Source of the DNA: Raoultibacter phocaeensis
Lineage (GTDB): Bacteria; Actinomycetota; Coriobacteriia; Coriobacteriales; Eggerthellaceae
NCBI RefSeq assembly: GCF_901411515.1
Contig: NZ_CABDUX010000002.1
Location: forward strand, 1,831,534 to 1,895,533
Direction of reading: 5' to 3'
DNA: 64,000 nucleotides
The first letter of the stretch is position 1; the number at the start of each line of letters is the position of its first letter. The notes beneath the pieces were generated by a model that was given only the letters and a program-made list of their open reading frames with translations, made no database searches and was not told the origin of the DNA. Below, piece by piece: positions 62,371 through 64,000 of the stretch. A program made the position numbers and the translations under genes.

Positions 62371-62687
62371 GAATGATTCCTTCCGTGATGTTCGGGCCAT
62401 GTTGCTTTTCTCTTTCGTCGACACGTCCAACACTATCGTTGCGGCAGCGGTTGCACCAGCAAGTCTGGTAATCATTTTACGCAACCGACGGTTGCATTTA
62501 CGTGTGATATGGGGAAATGTCAAAAAACCGCGCGAAGCACGCAGGGTGGTGAGTGTTTGGTTTTGGGGATCGAAAGCAACTCCGCCCACAGGCTACGTAG
62601 ACTTTGCAGAGAACCGTTCGCATTCGCACGTAAAAGCGGTAAGGTTCACGTGATATCGGTGCAAGGTGCTTATGCTACGCTCTATGT
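62371..62687. other. divergent intergenic region of the XRE and DUF559-like genes
   Basis: 317 bases, moderately AT-rich. It has the palindrome at 62481-62495 and two related motifs near 62497-62512 and 62643-62657 (TTTACGTGTGATATGG and TTCACGTGATATCGG). No gene, RNA or terminator is seen. Confidence 0.6.
62481..62495 (-). promoter_or_regulatory. palindromic operator candidate of the XRE/DUF4097 operon
   Basis: GCAACC (62481-62486), GAC, GGTTGC (62490-62495): a perfect 6-bp inverted repeat with 3-base spacer, flanked on each side by TTTACG. It lies 111-125 bases upstream of the XRE gene start and could be the autoregulatory site of that protein. Confidence 0.5.
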
Positions 62688-63740
62688 ATGAAGTATTTCA
62701 TCGGATACGATTCGGCTCTTGAGTTTTGGCGGTCGCCGCTTGCCCCAGCCCGACCGCAGCCCACTCGCGCGCTCCCTACACCAAGCTCACGCATGAACCG
62801 AAGCGAATTCAGATCGATCGATTTCGCCAGCCTCGGCATTTCTGAAAAACCTGTGCATCTCGTTATCGCCGACAATGCCAGCCGCGTACGGTTCGATCAT
62901 GTAGTATGCCACTGCGTCGGCGCATCAATCCCCCGAGGCTCCTTCGTCAAACTAACGGATACCGCGTATGTGAGTTCCGTTGACTTTCTGTTTCTCCAAA
63001 AAGCATCTGAATACACCGTTTCCCGATTAGTGCTGCTGGGCATGGAATTATGCGGAACATATGCGCTTGACGAAACCGATCCTCGAGGGTTTCGGGATCG
63101 AGAACCCCTCACGTCAGTTTCGAAGCTGCAGCGCTTCGTCGAGAAGGCGGGAGTTATGTACGGTACCAAAAAAGCCCGAAGGGCATTGAGGTTTCTTGTC
63201 GACGGATCGGCTTCACCTATGGAATCCATCCAAGCAGTTTTGTTTTTTCTGCCCTGCTCTCTCGGAGGACATGGGGTCGCACGCGGCGAGCTAAACGGCC
63301 GCATCGAAGCAAGCGTAGGGGGTAGGCCCTTTCCGAACAACACATTTTATCGCTGCGACATCCTCTGGCGCGCGCACCGTCTTGTAGTGGAATACGAAAG
63401 CGATATGTGCCATACGGATCCCGACCGAATCTCCGCAGACTCGAAACGTCGCACCAGCCTAATTGCCGCAGGATACACCGTTGTAACGATCACTAAGAAG
63501 CAGTTGTTCGATGCACGAGAATTTGAAAAGATCGCCAATCTGCTGATCCGGCATACGGGTAAGCACGTTCGAAAGCAGCCTTACAATATCCTCACCAGAA
63601 GACACGCTCTGCGCAAAGAGCTTTTCGCAACCATCCCGAAGGCAAAAGGCCAAAATCCTTGCGCGCCGCCCGATCACGTCGAACCATCGGACGGCAACGA
63701 TGCCGACAGGGACCCCCAAAACGTCGAATCACATACATAG
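62688..63740 (+). CDS. DUF559-like/PD-(D/E)XK nuclease-domain protein
   Basis: 350 residues. The N-terminal half (MKYFIGYDSALEFWRS, KPVHLVIADNASRVRFDH, VKLTDTAYVSSVDFLFLQ) has the style of AbiEi-type antitoxin/transcription-factor domains. The C-terminal half (RCDILWRAHRLVVEYESDMC, SKRRTSLIAAGYTVVTITKK) matches DUF559, a Vsr-like endonuclease fold, with Asp near residue 223 and Glu near 231 as the expected catalytic residues. Proteins of this type are common in Eggerthellaceae and are often undefined. No strong ribosome binding site is seen before the ATG, and the codon use has more A/T-ending codons than its neighbours, which hints at lateral transfer. Function is inferred; it could be a toxin-antitoxin or defence component. 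Confidence 0.65.
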   Translation: MKYFIGYDSALEFWRSPLAPARPQPTRALPTPSSRMNRSEFRSIDFASLGISEKPVHLVIADNASRVRFDHVVCHCVGASIPRGSFVKLTDTAYVSSVDFLFLQKASEYTVSRLVLLGMELCGTYALDETDPRGFRDREPLTSVSKLQRFVEKAGVMYGTKKARRALRFLVDGSASPMESIQAVLFFLPCSLGGHGVARGELNGRIEASVGGRPFPNNTFYRCDILWRAHRLVVEYESDMCHTDPDRISADSKRRTSLIAAGYTVVTITKKQLFDAREFEKIANLLIRHTGKHVRKQPYNILTRRHALRKELFATIPKAKGQNPCAPPDHVEPSDGNDADRDPQNVESHT

Positions 63741-64000
63741 ATCACTTGCTGGCAAGCATGGCTTAACGTGCATATGAGACCTATCGTGCGCTTATGTAAA
63801 GATTCGGATTCAGGATCTGCTTACAGCTGGAGCAACGCCCGGGCAAGAAAACCAGCTTCTTGCAACAGATTTTTGGCTGTGTTAGACCACTGTTGACATA
63901 TTCCAGTACTCTCCGAAGGGAAACGGAGTTGAAGGATAGTTCCTTCTGGTCGTCTCGTATGTTCCGCTTATGGCATTTGAGTACAGCACCTCACGACGGT
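63741..64000. other. AT-rich end of window without a gene
   Basis: 260 bases with no open frame of note. A TTGACA hexamer near 63893 has no -10 at the right distance. The sequence may be the upstream region of a gene beyond the window or decayed DNA. Confidence 0.5.

Noticed and set aside
63893..63898. TTGACA promoter at the window end.
   Set aside because: No acceptable -10 hexamer 16-18 bases downstream and no gene start within the window.

Overview
The window reads as a stretch of a high-GC Actinobacterium of the class Coriobacteriia, most likely the family Eggerthellaceae (the Eggerthella/Gordonibacter group). The main reasons are a Tat-exported, lipid-anchored FAD flavoprotein of the fumarate-reductase type beside a multi-spanning membrane LuxR regulator, a cell-wall-binding-repeat-2 surface protein, strongly G/C-ending codons, and the overall mix of housekeeping genes. 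The species call is inference; no 16S gene is present. I count 44 protein genes (one cut by the window edge) and one tRNA. Most genes from 1 to 33.7 kb and from 41 to 55 kb lie on the minus strand.

Layout. 1-8.7 kb (minus strand) holds a cysS/cysE/ispF/ispD cluster with overlapping starts and stops, clpC under a perfect CIRCE operator, lysS behind a leader with four alternating complementary segments, greA and tatA. 8.8-12 kb holds tRNA-Pro(CGG), a hotdog thioesterase and two tandem secreted NlpC/P60 hydrolases. 12-22.3 kb is envelope and signalling: a GGDEF/EAL receptor next to an orphan solute-binding lipoprotein, an ATP-grasp enzyme overlapping a YbhN-type membrane protein, a membrane J-domain protein and a polytopic membrane protein. 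22.3-23.4 kb has no gene but carries palindromes and direct repeats. 23.4-31.6 kb is an unusual purine operon: sortase, purF, purM, a 25-residue zinc-ribbon-like ORF, a DUF1016 nuclease, purN, an XdhC-like gene and purH. 31.7-37.5 kb has a 38-residue membrane peptide and a polyphosphate cluster (PAP on minus; ppx and ppk1 on plus). 37.5-38.6 kb has no gene but contains a 167-bp MITE-like element with 28-bp terminal inverted repeats.

38.6-45 kb looks like a flavin-based extracellular redox locus: an IclR regulator with a paired operator, a Tat-lipoprotein FAD reductase, a RibU-like flavin transporter component, a 67-residue membrane protein, a Tat-lipoprotein with two flavinylation-type motifs and a membrane LuxR regulator. 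45-47 kb holds glmM and hisE. 47-55 kb is an rpoBC operon with its own promoter and terminator. Its beta-prime subunit carries, near its C-terminus, a helix-hairpin-helix segment that aligns well with the RNA polymerase alpha C-terminal DNA-binding domain. I regard this as the most interesting observation in the window. 55.5-64 kb has a PAS/GGDEF cyclase, a large beta-helix/CWB2 surface protein, a DUF4097 plus XRE-membrane-regulator operon and a DUF559-like nuclease.

How the parts connect. Cys-tRNA and cysteine synthesis sit with the non-mevalonate isoprenoid genes. The purine genes cover three parts of IMP synthesis (purF, purN, purM, then purH) and carry envelope and nuclease passengers. 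The polyphosphate genes make, break and transfer polyP. The flavin locus probably couples flavin supply, a surface electron carrier and a surface reductase, switched by IclR and LuxR regulators.
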